Assembly (NCBI GenBank): GCA_005883115.1
Contig: VAZQ01000383.1
Coordinates: forward strand, 8,290-15,083
Source of the DNA: Alphaproteobacteria bacterium
GTDB lineage: Bacteria; Pseudomonadota; Alphaproteobacteria; Rhizobiales; Xanthobacteraceae
Direction: 5' to 3'
Length of the DNA: 6,794 nt
Shown: positions 5,957 to 6,794 of the stretch, piece after piece
Layout: each line of letters begins with the position of its first letter
Position numbering within the stretch: the first letter of the stretch is position 1
Position numbers and translations under genes: made by a program
Notes under the pieces: model-generated
Database searches by the model: none
What the model saw: the letters and a program-made list of their open reading frames with translations, nothing else
What the model was told of the DNA's origin: nothing

Positions 5957-6794
5957 TTGGGCGTCGGAACGAAAAGGCCTGTCGGCCGAAATAGCAGAGT
6001 CAGAATGAGAACAACGAAAGAGACGATCACCGCCTGCGCCGGGCTCACCCAGATCGAGGCGTAAGCTTCCAGCAGGCTGACGAAGATCGAGGCTGCAATG
6101 GAGCCGCCCAAGCTTCCCATGCCGCCGACAACCACGACGATGAAGGCTTTCAGTATCCAGTCGACCCCCATGGCATGGTTGACGCCGACGAGCGGACCGA
6201 ACAGCACCCCGCTCGCCGCGGCCATGCCGGCGCCGATGGCGAAGGCGCCGGTGTGGACCCAAGGGACCGGGATGCCCATGGCCTGCGCCATCACGCGGTC
6301 CTGCATGGTGGCGCGTATCCAGACGCCGTACTTGCCGTATTTGAGAAACAGCCAAAAGGCGCCGATGATGGCCGCCGAGAGCGCGGCGATCAGCAGCCGG
6401 TACCAGGGATATTCGAGATAGAAGAGCGTGAAATAACCGGTGAAAGGCTCCTGGATCTTGCGTGCCACGGGACCGAATTGCCAGAGCGCGTAGTTCTGCA
6501 GCACCAGCGAAATGCCAAACGTGGCCAGAATGGTCGTGAGGGGATCGCGGCCGAGCAATGGACGTAACGTCGTGATTTGAAGCGCGGCGCCGAGCAACGC
6601 GACCACAAGCGTGGCGATAACGAGCGCGAGCCAGAAGCTGCCTGAGGTCGCGATGACGACAACGCCGATATAGGCACCCAGCATGAACAGTTCTCCGTGG
6701 GCGAAGTTGACGACGTCCATGATGCCGAAGATCAGCGTCAACCCAGAGGCGATCAGCGCCAGGATCATGCCGGTGACGATGCCGTTCACCGTCT
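5953..6794 (-). CDS. livH: Branched-chain amino acid-type ABC transporter permease, LivH-like (5' end beyond the right edge)
   Basis: Partner permease of LivM. The visible 279 residues begin TVNGIVTGMILALIASGLTLIFGIMDVVNFAHGELFMLGAY, the signature LivH N-terminus. TLRPLLGRDPLTTILATFGISLVLQNYALW follows, then the cytoplasmic loop RATMQDRVMAQAMGIPV that contacts the ATPase, then GGMGSLGGSIAASIFVSLLEAY and the closing LTLLFRPTGLFVPTPK. A GTG at 6787-6789 could open the frame, but LivH proteins usually carry several residues before the VNG motif and the frame stays open to the edge. I therefore read that Val as internal and the gene as missing only a few N-terminal codons. The TGA stop (5953-5955) overlaps the livM ATG. 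Together with livM and the downstream hydroxylase gene it likely forms one transcription unit. The remaining Liv genes would be expected to the right of the window or after a promoter there. Confidence 0.95.
   Translation of the reverse strand, partial: TVNGIVTGMILALIASGLTLIFGIMDVVNFAHGELFMLGAYIGVVVIATSGSFWLALVIATLVVALLGAALQITTLRPLLGRDPLTTILATFGISLVLQNYALWQFGPVARKIQEPFTGYFTLFYLEYPWYRLLIAALSAAIIGAFWLFLKYGKYGVWIRATMQDRVMAQAMGIPVPWVHTGAFAIGAGMAAASGVLFGPLVGVNHAMGVDWILKAFIVVVVGGMGSLGGSIAASIFVSLLEAYASIWVSPAQAVIVSFVVLILTLLFRPTGLFVPTPK

Noticed and set aside
5957..6355. Upstream extension of livM to give a 450-aa protein.
   Set aside because: The extra 133 residues are livH read in another frame. 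The family N-terminus and the ATGA overlap place the start at 5956.
1..6794. Search for mobile elements, CRISPR arrays, tRNA genes and long direct repeats.
   Set aside because: No transposase-like protein, terminal inverted repeats, spaced repeats or tRNA-like fold was apparent by eye; the window looks like ordinary catabolic and transport genes.

Overview
The window is GC-rich and gene-dense, with short gaps, few obvious Shine-Dalgarno sites and long spurious open frames opposite the real genes. The protein families (a Bug-type solute receptor, a GMC oxidoreductase, a CoxL-like molybdenum hydroxylase and a Liv-type ABC permease pair) suit a metabolically versatile soil or freshwater proteobacterium. 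An alphaproteobacterium of the Bradyrhizobium/Xanthobacteraceae sort is my best guess, and a betaproteobacterium is not excluded. This assignment is inference from gene content and style; no rRNA or other phylogenetic marker is present.

Layout from left to right. (1) 1-337, minus: the N-terminal 112 residues of a Bug/TctC periplasmic solute-binding receptor, cut by the left edge. (2) 338-446: a divergent intergenic region with a plausible promoter for the receptor and a small perfect inverted repeat. (3) 447-2141, plus: a complete 564-aa FAD-dependent GMC alcohol dehydrogenase. (4) 2183-2515, plus: a small 110-aa Trp-rich protein of unknown function, with a strong Shine-Dalgarno and a TTG start, probably co-transcribed with the GMC gene. 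(5) 2534-4879, minus: a complete 781-aa large (molybdopterin) subunit of a xanthine dehydrogenase/CoxL-type hydroxylase, with the form II active-site loop. It converges on the small gene with only 18 bp between stop codons. (6) 4880-5002: a 123-bp gap with a GC-rich hairpin. (7) 5003-5956, minus: LivM-type permease. (8) 5953-6794, minus: LivH-type permease, open at the right edge and overlapping livM by ATGA.

How the parts may work together: the minus-strand order livH-livM-coxL suggests one transcription unit. A Liv-type importer would bring in a small organic compound and a molybdenum hydroxylase would oxidise it. The flanking GMC dehydrogenase and Bug receptor add a second oxidation activity and a second uptake component. 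The substrate cannot be read from the sequence. The FAD and [2Fe-2S] partner subunits of the hydroxylase, the Liv ATPases and the Liv binding protein are not in the window and would have to lie upstream of livH or elsewhere.

I do not see a mobile element, CRISPR array, RNA gene or clear novel system. The best leads are the small Trp-rich protein, the orphan hydroxylase subunit tied to a Liv transporter, and the tight convergent junction.
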